From Phymorhynchus buccinoides (taxonomy: Eukaryota; Mollusca; Gastropoda; Neogastropoda; Raphitomidae): a stretch of DNA of 64,000 nt. The DNA lies in assembly GCA_017654935.2 (NCBI GenBank), contig CM065686.1:27536591-27600590 (forward strand), given 5' to 3'. The first letter of the stretch is position 1, and every line of letters starts with the position of its first letter. The notes under the pieces are model-generated. The model searched no databases. It had not been told where the DNA came from and saw only the letters and a list, made by a program, of their open reading frames with translations. Below are positions 27,081-37,332 of the stretch, one piece after another. Made by a program: the position numbers and the translations under genes.

Positions 27081-28261
27081 ATGGCTTCTCCACCTCCACT
27101 CACTTCAGTCTCTCAGACTGTTGTTTCTTCGGTTTCTCCCTCTATCATTTCTCTTCCGCGTGACGAGCAGGGTCGTTTCGTCTCTGCGTCTGCTACTTCC
27201 GTCAGTAGCAGAGAGAAAAGTCTTTCCAAAGAAAAGTCAAAGAAAGAAAGGTCGTCAAAAGAAAAGTCTTCGCGTAAAAAGTCGTCTGCTACGACTCAGC
27301 CGTCAGTTTCGCTGTCTGCTTCGTGTCTTGTTCCAGTTGTTCCTGAGCAGTCCTCTGTTCCTGAGCCGAACTTTTCGAATCTCGCCTCTCATCCGGAAGT
27401 GAATAGCCTTTTTGAGGCTTTTTTCCACAGATTAGATCAGTCTGGTCTCATCGTCGGTCCGGCCCCACGTTCCCTTCTCCTCGGTCTTCGGTCAGACCTT
27501 TGGTGTCTTCCCATGTTTCGGTTGTTTCCCCTGTGGATGTGCACCGTGTTTGTTCCAGGAGGCCCCTTTCCACCCGGGCAGTTGCCTCTACTAGGACCTC
27601 GGGCCGTTGGTCTTCACCTTCCGACTTCCTCACATCTAAGTCGCTAGTTGAGCGCATGGACTCCCAGGGACGCAGGATCCCCCTGGTTGACCTGACCTAC
27701 CATGACGTGGTAGCCCCCATTGACGGCCTGTCTGTGGGGGGTCAGGGGTTTCCCTCCTTCACTAGCCCTCTACGGAGGGAGGGAAATTTTGGTCCATCCA
27801 GACAAATGTCTGAAGGCCAGTGGAGTAAGACCGTTACGCCCAGGAGGGCTGACAGCACCACACGGCGTCAGGGGTTTCCCTCCTCCACTAGCCCTCTACG
27901 GAGGGAGGGAAATTTTGGTCCATCCAGACAAATGTCTGAAGGCCAGTGGAGTAAGACCGTTACGCCCAGGAGGGCTGACAGCACCACACGGCAGGCCACT
28001 GAGTGCCAGAGAGATTCATCCAAAGGCCAGGAGGCCATCTCTCCCCGCACTGTTACACCTACAGGGTGTTCAGTGATCGGGCCCCAGGCGTCCTCTATCC
28101 ACTATGTTCCTCGGGTTAGGCTGGAGCCTACCCGAGTCGACGAGGACGCTCCGGTTGTATGGACGCACCATTCTTCGGCGGACCGCCGTGGTGCCCGATG
28201 GTTACCGGAGGCCCCGGTGTACCATCCGTCCATTTGGAGTGGCTCTAGCTTCTCTTGGTGA
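27081..28261 (+). pseudogene. DIRS copy D ORF1 (Gag-like), frameshifted
   Basis: Starts at ATG 27081 in the conserved context CCATTATGGCTTCT. The frame is open to 27647, but homology to copy F moves to another frame near 27470, giving SSHVSVVSPVDVHRVCSRRP and onwards to 28261. Within it a 126-bp segment (42 residues, starting RQGFPS) is present twice in tandem (about 27740-27990). Homology to F stops near 28250, where an RT-derived fragment follows directly. The protein cannot be functional Gag as it stands. Confidence 0.8.
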
Positions 28262-29532
28262 TTCTTCTGGCCAGAGACTCTTTTTGGGGCACTTTAAAGA
28301 CTGTCTGGATATGAGGTTCTACACGGTCGGATTCACAGTCTCAGCCTCGGAGGACACTGTCCTCGTTTTCTCAGGTGGTGTCCGACCTCTCAGTAACGAA
28401 GTCGGTCACACTTCGCCGTCTCCTCAGACTTCTCAGTCTGATGGAGTCGGTTTCGGAGCTCCTTCCTCTGGCCAGGGTATACAAAGGCCCTTGCAGAGAG
28501 AAATCGGAGCGTGCGCTCCTTCTTTCACGGTTGCAACCGAGAGTTGTTCAACCGTACCCTTGTTGCCTTCCTTCTGAACAAATGTTTTCGCCGTTCTTTC
28601 GAATGATGTCTGTTCTGGCAGGCATGGTTTTTACTTGCTCTGTTTCAGACCCCCGTTTCCTCTGATTACAACCATGAGTTGTTCAACCAGTTGACTCGTT
28701 CAGCCGTTCCAGTCATCCTTTTCGGTCTGGTTCCGTCCCGATCGGACTATAACTGTCCGGCTAACATGATCTTCCATGCCCAGCCGTCAGATCACCAAGC
28801 GTCACAATTTTCAACTTAAGTTGTTCGACGGGGTGATTTTTGCCTTCCATCAGGCCCCCCCCCCCCCCCCCCCATTTTGGTCTTCGGCGACTCGTTGAGT
28901 CAGTTCCGTTGAAATGGGTTAAGTCGAGGTGTGTCGACGTCACGTTTGCACACTGTTTCGCTTTTTGTCTACATGTTTTCCTTTTCGGTGGGGACATTTC
29001 CTCGTCATCTGGTTAGATTTGACGTCAGGCGATAGCAACTATGTTGCTGTTGCGGTCTGTCCCTACGTCAGAGGCAGTTTTTATTTTACCTTCCAACGGT
29101 CTCAGCATGTAGAGTTGGTTACGAAGTGCAGTCGCACATTTGTACCGTGGCTTCTCAGTTTGCTAGTTCAGAGGTTGAATCTGCTGTTTTGCGGACTCTC
29201 ATCCTTTAGTACTAGCTGTCTCTATCCCGTCATCGGTCCTTTGCTTGCCCGACATTCTGAACAAGGCTTGTCCAGATGTGGGCCAGTTTGTTTTCTGACC
29301 CAGACTCGCCACTTCGATCGATATTTTTCCGGTTCGAAAGGGCGTAGCAGCGTGTGGTGGCCCGGTCCGGCCACTCATAGTCCGTTTTGTATCGGCCTTG
29401 GCTGCTCTAGGTGACTCGATGCGGAGTTTGTCATCTCCTGGCTGCTTTTTTAGTCAGCCATGTGCTTTCCTGAGATGCCTTCCTGGACTTTTCCAGGACT
29501 CTTTCGCTTGGTTCGTCTTCGGTGGTGACAGG
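28262..29532 (+). other. Shuffled DIRS fragments in copy D
   Basis: About 28300-28510 encodes an RT thumb/connection piece (MRFYTVGFTVSASED; then in another frame SVTLRRLLRLLSLMES). About 29240-29290 resembles the ORF1 block that in copy F reads KPSCPDVA. So an RT part precedes an ORF1 part, opposite to the normal order. Between them is a poly-C run (about 28857-28874) and sequence I could not assign. Frames here are short. Confidence 0.6.
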
Positions 29533-30219
29533 AAGACCTACTACGGTGCAATTTGTAGAATTCTTAGCGTTTCTTCACAGGTCTGGAAATCTCTCTGCCC
29601 AGACCCTTTCTGGGTACAGAGCAGCCATCATCACTACGATTTCCATGGCCATGGCTTAACTGTACGTCACCCCTGTCTCTCACTTCTTGGACGCGGTCCG
29701 CCTCCAAGCTCCTGCTAGGACTGCTCAAGTCCCTCAGTCGGACGTGTTTCTGGTTCTTACCTTCTTGAGAGTTTAATGTGAACCCCTAGCTACAATTAGC
29801 TTCAAGTTTCTCACTCTCAAAACTGTTTTTCTGGTAGCTCTGGCTTCAGCCAGAAGGATCAGCGGTCTACACGCTCTCAGCGTCCTGGCCCGCGTCGTAG
29901 AGTTCTCGGATGATTACTCTTCGGTCACCTTGACCTTTCTCCCAGAATTCAGGGCTTAGAATCAGCTAGGCGATGTTCCCTCGCCTCTGGTTCACATCTC
30001 CAGCTTGCGTTCCGTCCTCGGCCCTGACGATTCGGACCATTTTCTCTGTCCGGTCAGGGCCCTCAGGCTCTACCTGTCCAGAACTAAGCTTCTCTAAGCT
30101 TTTGGAGGTCGCGCAACACGTTCTTGCAGCACTACCTCCGAGACATCGAGGCCAGGAACGAAGGCGACACTTTCTCGATCAGGAAAGTAGTGGTCGCCCA
30201 GGTTTACGTCTCTCTGTAG
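29533..30219 (+). pseudogene. DIRS copy D tracts of tyrosine recombinase
   Basis: Homologous to recombinase residues from about 53 (TTVQFVEFL) through SARRISGLHALS, then from about 240 jumping to the last ~45 residues (NTFLQHYLRDIEA..VVVAQVYVSL). At least two in-frame stops occur (near 29776 and 29957), and the part with the HELR box is deleted. The active-site Tyr and first Arg remain, but the protein would be dead. GTGAGT follows the stop at 30221-30226. Confidence 0.8.
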
Positions 30220-30412
30220 CGTGAGTGCCTAGTTTTTTTGTTGGTCTTACGCTTTTTTGTGGGTATGTCATTGCCATGTTTTCTGGGGGCTTTGGGGTTT
30301 CTCAACCCTCTGCCTCGTGTCCTCGGGTGATATGATTCTGAAAATCATATTTTTCCCTGGGTCTATCATGGCTCATTTAAGCATCACCCGCCCCCGCTGG
30401 GGCAAACTGCAA

Positions 30413-30510
30413 TTGTTTTAGGTGTTGGTAGTGTATGGCTAGAATAGATTGATGGATTTTAATTAATATTACAATCTATCTAGCTTAATACCTACCAACA
30501 CCTAAAACAA
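30413..30510 (+). repeat. ICR of DIRS copy D
   Basis: Palindromic module TTGTTTTAGGTGTTGG..CCAACACCTAAAACAA with the D-specific AGCTTAATACC. Its reverse complement equals the left half of the D|E junction. Confidence 0.85.
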
Positions 30511-30718
30511 AAAAGGGTCCCTCCCTTCCTCCCTCTCTTCGGATGCTTCTTTTTTGGGAGTATCTGGAATGAGGGGAAGTCACCCTGGATGACTAGACCA
30601 CAGCTGCTATCATGGGAGCTTACCCACTACGATAGCAGGCTAGTAGGCCTAGCTCCTGGGCTAACTTCTTTTATTTTATGTGTTAAGGTTTAACCCAGGT
30701 CGATTGGTGTGCATGCAA

Positions 30719-30816
30719 TTGTTTTAGGTGTTGGTAGGTATTAAGCTAGAAGATTGTAATATTAATTAAAATCCATCAATCTATTCTAGCCATACACTAC
30801 CAACACCTAAAAACAA
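30719..30816. repeat. D|E end-to-end junction palindrome
   Basis: Left half carries copy D variants (GGTATTAAGCT), right half copy E variants (CCTAAAAACAATTG, five A, as in the complement of the E ICR). It is flanked by the D right inverted repeat (about 30560-30718) and the E left inverted repeat (30817-30990). One base is missing in the D side (GCTAGAAGATTG versus GCTAGATAGATTG). Confidence 0.82.
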
Positions 30817-31199
30817 TTGCATGCACACCAACCGACCTGGGTTAAACCTTAACACATAAAAGAAACGAAGTCAGCCACGGAGCTAGGCCTACTAGCCCTG
30901 GTAACACCCCTGGGTTAGTTCCCATGATGGCGTACCGTAGCCTAGTCATCCGGGGTGACTTCCCCCCCATTCCTGATATCCCAGGGCGCCATGATCTGAC
31001 TTGGGTTCTTCCTTCTGAGAAATTGTCTTATTTACTCTCTTCAGGGTTTGTTCGTTCCTTTTTCTCCTTTCCAGTTCGATTCTTGAGGCTTTCGGCTATT
31101 GATTCGTTCATTTCAGCCTCTTCTAGGATTTCTTTTACTGGAGTTATGAAATATTTTGTGGGCTTGGCTCACTTCGTTTTTCTAACGATGTCGGCCATT

Positions 31200-34100
31200 A
31201 TGGCTTCAACTCCACTGTATCAGTCACCCAGACTTTTTTGTCTCGGTCTCTTCCTTAATATCTCCCCCCCCCCCTGTTATGTACTAGGGCTTTTGTTTCT
31301 TCTTCTACTACCTCTTTGAGTGGTAGACAGAAGAATTCGCCCAGGGAGAAAGCTAAGAAAGAAAAGTCTTAGCACGAAATATCAGCTTTCAAAACGTCGT
31401 CTGCTACGGCTCAACAAGCAGACTCGCCTTCTTTTTCGCGTTCCGCCTCTGTTGTTCCCGAGCATTCTCTGTCCCCGAGCGGGACTTTTCATATCTTTTT
31501 TCAGGTTTTTAGCCTTTTTTAGGCTTCTTTCCTCAAATTGGACCAGTAAAGGTCGTCTTCTACGACTTAGCTCAAAGTTGTTCCCGAGCAGTCCTCTGTT
31601 CCCGAGCTCAACTTTTCTAATTTCTCCCCTCAGTCGGAGATTTTTAGCCTTGTTAGGGGCTTTTCTCCTCAATTTGGATCAGTCTGGTCTCTTCGTAATA
31701 CTTGAGCCGATCTGATCAGCGTTTCTTATATTATCCCTTGGGTCAGTTGGGTCTCCTTCTCGGTCAGACCTTCGGTGTCTCCCCATGTTTTTTCGTCCAT
31801 GGATGTTCATCATGTCTGTTCTAGGAGGCCCTTTTCTACCCGGGCCGTCTCTCGGACCTCCGGCCGGTGGTCCTCTCCATTTAAGTCGCTTGGTAAGCGC
31901 ATGGATCCCCAGGGACGCAGGATCCCCCTGGTTGACCCGAATTGCCAAGGCGTGGCAGCCCCCACTGACGGACTGTCTCTGGGGGGTCGGGGGTCTCCTT
32001 CCTCCACCCATTCCCGGGAGGAGGGAGACTTTGGTCCATCCGGACTTTTGTCCGAAGGCCTGTGCAATAAGTCCGTTGTGCCCTGGAGGGACGGCCCCAC
32101 ATGACGGCCCACTGAGTGGCCGAGGGATTCCACAGGCCAGGAGGCTATCCCTCCCCGCGCTGGTACATCTTCTGCGGAAGTATGTCCGGTGATCGGGCCC
32201 CGGGCGTCCTCACCCCCCCCTTTTCCTCGGGTTCGGCTGGAGCCGGCCCGAGTCGACGAGGACGCACCGGTTGTTTGGGCTCACCGTAAATCGGCGGACC
32301 GCCGTGGTGAACGACGGTCTCCGGATGCCCCGGTTGACCGTGCGTCCAAACATAAGCGATCTCCCGGCCGCCGGCCTTTCGGTCCGCGGCACGGTGACTC
32401 ATCGCTCGGACCCCGTGACGGCGGCTCCCCCGTCCGCCCGTCACGGTCCGTCCGCATCCAGCGGTCTCCCGTCCGCCCGCCCATCGGCCGGCGGCACGGT
32501 GATTCTCCGCACGGTGCCCGTCGGTCGCCGGTGGCACCGGTGCACCGTCCGGGTAACCGCCTATGGTTCCCGGTCGCCGTATGGACGGTACGGCACCGGT
32601 CGATGCGGCACTCGGCTCCAGGCTACGGCCAGCCAGCGATCTCCCGGCCGCCGGCCTTTCGGTCCGCGGCGCGGTGACTCATCGCTCGGACCCCGTGACG
32701 GCGGTTCCCCCGTCCGCCCGTCACGGTCTGTCCGCGTCCAGCGGTCTCCCGTCCGCCCGCCCTCCGGCCGGCGGCACGGTGATTCACCGCACGGTACCCG
32801 TCGGTCGCCGCTGGCACCGGTGCACCGTCTGGGTAGCCGCCGATGGTTTCCGGTGTCCGTCCGCCCGTCACGGTCTGTCCGGGTCCAGCGGTCTGCCGTC
32901 CGCCCGCCCTTCGGCCGACGGCACGGTGATTCACCGCACGGTACTCGTTGGTCGCCGCTGGCACCGGCGCACCGTCTGGGTAGCCTCCCATGGTTCCCGG
33001 TGTCCGTACGTTCGGTACGGCACCGGTTGACGCGGCACTACGGCCTCAGGCTACGGCCAGCCGCCCACCCGGTCCTGCCGCCGGCTGCCGGCGGTGGGAC
33101 CCGGGACACACGGCGCCACCTTGCGGTCAGACGGCTACGGTCACCGTCCGGTACGGAACGCTCGGTCCATGGTCCGGCGGTTGCGTCACCGCCCGCTTCG
33201 GTCCGTGGTCCGACGGGCGGTGTCCGCAGCGGTGACCACCGCCATGGCCCGAGGGCACGATGTTGGCTCCCCGTACCGTCCGTCTAAGACGGATTCGGTA
33301 GCGGTTCTTCAGCCCGTCCACCGGCAACGGTCTTCCGCCTGTCAGACTTACGTCGACGGCGCGATGGCTCGCCGCACGGCTCCCTTGACGGCACTCCCGT
33401 CCGCCCAGCTTCCAGCAGGCGGCACGGTGTCCCACCACTCGGCTTGGGCGTTCACCGGCCCCCTGTGGGTACTCGGTCTCAAAGTTGGGGTGGTTTCTCC
33501 TGGTTCTTCCAGTCAGTCCACCCCAGAGGCTTGTTATGTCAGCGCTCTCCAGTGGATTCGGACGTGGACTTAGCTAAGCCCGTCTCCATCCACGCATGGG
33601 CGTAGCAGCATGTTCTGGCCCGGTCCGGCCACTCGCCAGGGAGTGGAGCTCTGGTCCTTACAAGCTCCTAAGCTTCTGGACCACTCCAATCGGAAGGCTA
33701 AGGCTTTCCTCTGTGCCGGGGAGATGGCAGAAGCTACCGTTTCGCTTTAGCCTTCTAAGGCCGGAACAGAGAAGCTCCTTTGCGACAGGAATCTTGCCCA
33801 GGCCAAGATTGAGTCTTCCAACTTTTTACAGTTGGAGGAATCTTTCTCTCTATCCCTCAAGGGCTATGGCTTTGCGGCTTTGTTGATTCGGCCCATCTCA
33901 GAGAATTTGGGGAAACTTTTTCTCCTACGAATTCTCCTGTGGTTTTCAGGCTCTTTGAGTCCGTGAATGAACCGCTCGGCTGGGCTCGGTTCCCCCGTTC
34001 GCCCGCATCCAGCGGTCGCCCGTCCGCCCGGCCATTGGCCGCCGGCACGGTGCTTCACCGCACGGTACCCGTCGGTCTCCGGTAGCCCCGGTGTTCCGTC

Positions 34101-34380
34101 CGGGTAGCCGTTAACGGTCCCCTACCCGGGGTGGCTCTTCGGGTCGGCCGTCTCGGCCCGTCAAGAGGCAACGGTCCCTCGACCGTGCGGCTGCGGGCCG
34201 CCGGCTCGGGCGTTCTCCGTCCTCACGGGCTTCCCCTTCTGGCTCCGCTATTGCCTTGGGACCGGGTGGATTCTTCTGTTTCCTCAGTCTGTCCACTCGA
34301 GAGGTTCTAGCGGCATCATTCTGCCTTGGATTCGGACTCGGGCTCTGCCCGCTCCGTTTCCTCCCAGCGAAGTTTGCCCT
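31200..34380 (+). pseudogene. DIRS copy E ORF1 (Gag-like), broken and repeat-expanded
   Basis: ATG at 31200 in the conserved context CCATTATGGCTTC, but the frame breaks within 70 bases. Recognisable pieces include SRRPFSTRAVSRTSGRWSS (about 31815), the VRLEPARVDEDAPVVWAH segment (about 32230), an expanded Arg/Ser/Pro repeat region (32330-33290) and a C-terminal block with LEESFSLSLKGYGFAALL (about 33830), after which the repeat-type sequence reappears (33990-34240). The order is therefore disturbed. No functional protein is expected. Confidence 0.75.
32345..33030 (+). repeat. G/C-rich tandem repeats in copy E ORF1
   Basis: A ~280-bp unit starts at CGATCTCCCGGCCGCCGG (32357 and 32637); within it subunits with CACGGTCCGTCCGC, CCGTCCGCCCGCCC and GGCACGGTGATTC recur about every 145 bp. 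Copies E and F encode related RSP-type basic repeats, but F has a much shorter block, so this is a local expansion. Confidence 0.8.
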
Positions 34381-34407
34381 AGGTGGCTCCAGACTTCTCT
34401 GCGCAGA

Positions 34408-35715
34408 ATCTTTCTCTCCGTTTTGGTCTCTCCCTGGCCCCCTGGTTTTTTACCGCGGTGACCAGAGAGTTGGCTTCTCTGGCTCGGCCCAACGGTTTGA
34501 GACTCAGAGTTTATCTGGACGGCTGGCCGCTTCTTGCCTCCAGCCGTCCCATGTCTCTGTCTCACCCTCAGCTTCTGGTGGATCTTTCCACCTCGCTGGG
34601 CTTTTGCATCAACGCCAAAAGTCGGACCTCGTTCCTTCACAGCAGTTTCGCTACCTGGGGATGAGGTTCGGCAAGGGCAAGTTCCGTCTCAGCTTCGGAG
34701 GACGGTTTAGCAGCCTTCGCTCTCTATGACTGACCTCTCAGAAGCGAAGTCGGCCACCCTGGGGCGCCTTCTCAGCCTTCTAGGCCTCTTGGGGTCCTTT
34801 TGGAACTCCTCCCTCTCGGCAGGGTGTTCAGGAGGCCCCTTCAGAGAGAAGTCAAGGCGCGTACCCCGGACCCCTCCCTGTACGGTCGGGTGATCGTCCG
34901 CGAGGACTGGTTCAGGAGGCCGTCGGTCTTTGGACGGATGCGGCGTGGTTGAACGGTACGGTCCCAATCGAACGTTTGGGCTCCCAGCTGTTCATATACA
35001 CGGACGCCTCCCTTAGCGGATGGGGGCCGCATCTGGAGGCCGAGCAGATCTCGGGGTCTTGGACTGTAGGAGAGTCCGAACTCCACATCATCTGCTGGAG
35101 TTGAAAGCCTTCCGCCGGGCTCTGGCCCATTTCCTCCCCGCGGGGACGGTGGGTCACGGTGTGTGGCGGCAACTCCTCCAGTCTTTCTTTCGATCTGGGG
35201 TTGGGCCGACCGCCATGGCATTGCGCTCTCGGTAGAGCTTGTCCCGGGCAGGCTCAATGTCTTTGCGGACCAGCTGAGTCGGTCCAACCGGGTCCTGTAA
35301 CAGAGTGGACGATCGCCCTTCGAGCTCCGCTCCCAGTCTGGAGTCTCTAGGGCAAGCCGATGGTGGGCCTCTTTGCCACACGGCTCAGCTCTCGTCGGCC
35401 TCTGTTTGGCTCCCCTGTTCTGGACCCTCTGGCGCTGGCGCACACGCCTTCACGATGTCGTGGGTCGGGCAGTGCATGTACGCGTTCCCTCCCACTGCTC
35501 TCATCCAGAGGGTCCAGGAGAAATGCCTTCGAGAACCGCCGGACCCGATTCTGGTGACCCCCTATTGGCCGTCCCAGCTTTGGTTTCCGGAGCTTCTCGC
35601 TCTCTCCCGGGTGGGCCCCCTGCCTCTAGACCTCTCGGGCGAAACCCTTCTGCGGCCAAAGAGCGGCATCGGCCACCCGAACGCCTCTTGGCTCAAGCTT
35701 GTCGCCTGGAGACTG
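34408..35715 (+). pseudogene. DIRS copy E ORF2 (RT/RNase H/Dam-like), inactivated
   Basis: Begins mid-RT (FGLSLAPWFF), so the fingers are deleted. The catalytic box reads YLDG (nt about 34510-34521) instead of YLDD, removing an essential Asp. RNase H is recognisable from TDASLSGWG (about 34999) with several frameshifts. The Dam-like segment is present at about 35360-35610 in shifting frames (VGLFATRLSS; ILVTPYWPSQLWFPELL). No intact enzyme can be encoded. Confidence 0.8.
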
Positions 35716-36375
35716 TTAATCGGCTCTCAGTCGTCAGGGTTTTCTCTGCCGGAACGCTTGATGCCCGGGTGGGGTCCGGGCGCAGGTCCACTTCTGATCT
35801 GTACGATCTGCGCTGGGCCTCCTGGTTCGCCCTCTGTACCGCGACGAGTCCGATCCGCTGAGACTCTCCACGGTCCTTTTCGTGGAGTTCTTGTCGTTCC
35901 TGCTCCGAACCAGGAATCTTTTTGCTCAGGCGCTTTCCGGGTACAGGGCGGCCCTCCTCTGTGCCATTTCCATGGCCCTGGGTGCCGACCGTACCTCGAG
36001 ACTGTCCGCCGCTCCCGTCTCCCACTTTCTGGACCCGGTCCGTCTCCGAGCTCCGGCCTGGACGACCCGGGTCCCCCAAGGGTCCATTCTCTCGGCGGCC
36101 TGGCCCGCCCTGTCGGGTTCTCTGCCGACTACTCGTCGGTCTCCTCGGGTTTTCTCCCGGAGTTCAGAGCGAAGGACCGACCGGGGGATGTTTCCTCTCC
36201 CGTCGTTCGCTTCTTTCGACCCGAGGTACCTGGAGGACTTGTCGAATATCACGCGTTCTGGAAGTCACGTAACACGTTTCTCCATTACTGCCTGAGGGAC
36301 GTTGAAACCCGGAGCGAGGGCGACACCTTCTCCATCAGGAGGGTCGTTGTCGCGCGGGTTCCCGTTGCCCTGTGA
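35705..36375 (+). pseudogene. DIRS copy E tyrosine recombinase, internally deleted
   Basis: Pieces of the recombinase in more than one frame, from LYDLRWASWFA (about 35795) through SHFLDPVRLRAPAW to FLPEFRAKDRPGDV, then a jump to FWKSRNTFLHYCLRD and the tail VVVARVPVAL. The HELR box is deleted and the residue at the active Tyr position is Cys (YCLRD versus FYLRD). GTTAGT replaces the GTRAGT motif after the stop. Confidence 0.8.
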
Positions 36376-36538
36376 CGTTAGTGCCTGGATCTCCTCGGTC
36401 CAGCCCTTCCGTTCCAGTGCGGGTGTGTCTCTTGTCATGTTTTCGGGGGGTTGGGTGTCTCTGAGGAGCATCTTTTCCCCCGTTCTCTCTCATGGCTATT
36501 TTTGAAGCATCACCCGCCCCCGCTGGGGCAAACTGCAA

Positions 36539-36637
36539 TTGTTTTTAGGTGTTGGTAGTGTATGGCTAGAATAGATTGATGGATTTTAATTAATATTACA
36601 ATCTATCTAGCTAAATACCTACCAACACCTAAAACAA
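36539..36637 (+). repeat. ICR of DIRS copy E
   Basis: Palindromic module with TTGTTTTTAGG at its left (five T) and GCTAAATACC at its right; its complement gives the right half of the D|E junction and the left half of the E|F junction. Confidence 0.85.
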
Positions 36638-36850
36638 AAAGGGTCCCTCCCTTCATCCCTCGCTTCGGATGCTTCTCTTTTTAAGGGAGTATCAGGAATG
36701 AGGGGAAGTCACCCCGGATGACTAGGCTACGGTACGCCATCATGGGAACTAACCCGGGGGTGTTACCAGGGCTAGTAGGCCTAGCTCCGTGGCTGACTTC
36801 GTTTCTCTTATGTGTTAAGGTTTAACCCAGGTCGGTTGGTGTGCATGCAA

Positions 36851-36949
36851 TTGTTTTTAGGTGTTGGTAGGTATTTAGCTAGATAGATTGTAATATTAAT
36901 TAAAATCCATCAATCTATTCTAGCCATACACTACCAACACCTAAAACAA
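36851..36949. repeat. E|F end-to-end junction palindrome
   Basis: Left half matches copy E's ICR (GGTATTTAGCT). The right half ends CCTAAAACAATAGC, which does not match the F ICR complement (CCTAAAAACAATTG). It lies between the right inverted repeat of E and the left inverted repeat of F (36950-37115). Confidence 0.82.
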
Positions 36950-37332
36950 TAGCATACGCACCAATCGACCTGGGTTAAACCTTAACACATAAAATAAACG
37001 AAGTCAGCCACAGAGCTAGGCCTACTAGGCCGGCTATCGCGGTGGGTTAGTTCCCATGATAGCGGACCGTAGCCTAGTCATCCGGGGTGACTTCCCCTCA
37101 TTCCTGAATTCCCAGGGCGCCATGCTTGACTTGGGTTTTTCCTTCTGCTGAGTTTTGCTGCTTTTTTCTGAGAAAAGGGGTTTGTTCGTTCCTTTCCCTC
37201 CTGTCTAATTCATTTTTGAGGCTTTCATCCTTCGATTCGTTCGTTTGAGCCTCCTCTAGCTTTTCTTTTTGTGGGGTTGTTGAAATTTTAGTGGGCCAGG
37301 CCCACTTCGTTTTCTAACTGTAAACAACCATC

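Larger units (their letters stand above)
26651..30767 (+). mobile_element. DIRS-type retrotransposon copy D, rearranged and defective
   Basis: Left end at AATCCCTCAATCTATTCTAG (from about 26653), left inverted repeat to about 26880, broken ORF1, a displaced RT fragment, a fragment of ORF1 C-terminus, a broken recombinase, ICR (30413-30510), right inverted repeat and junction with copy E. The left and right inverted repeats of D match each other in D-specific variants (GCTATCGTAGTGGGTAAGC, GACCACAGCTG in complement), so both ends belong to one insertion. It interrupts the LINE at 24205-26650. Confidence 0.85.
30768..36899 (+). mobile_element. DIRS-type retrotransposon copy E, degenerate
   Basis: About 6.1 kb with matching left (30817-30990) and right (about 36690-36850) inverted repeats, both carrying GGTAACACCCC-type and GATGGCGTACCGTAG variants. 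All three genes are present in part but carry stops, frameshifts and deletions. The ORF1 middle is strongly expanded by G/C-rich tandem repeats. It joins D on the left and F on the right. Confidence 0.85.
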
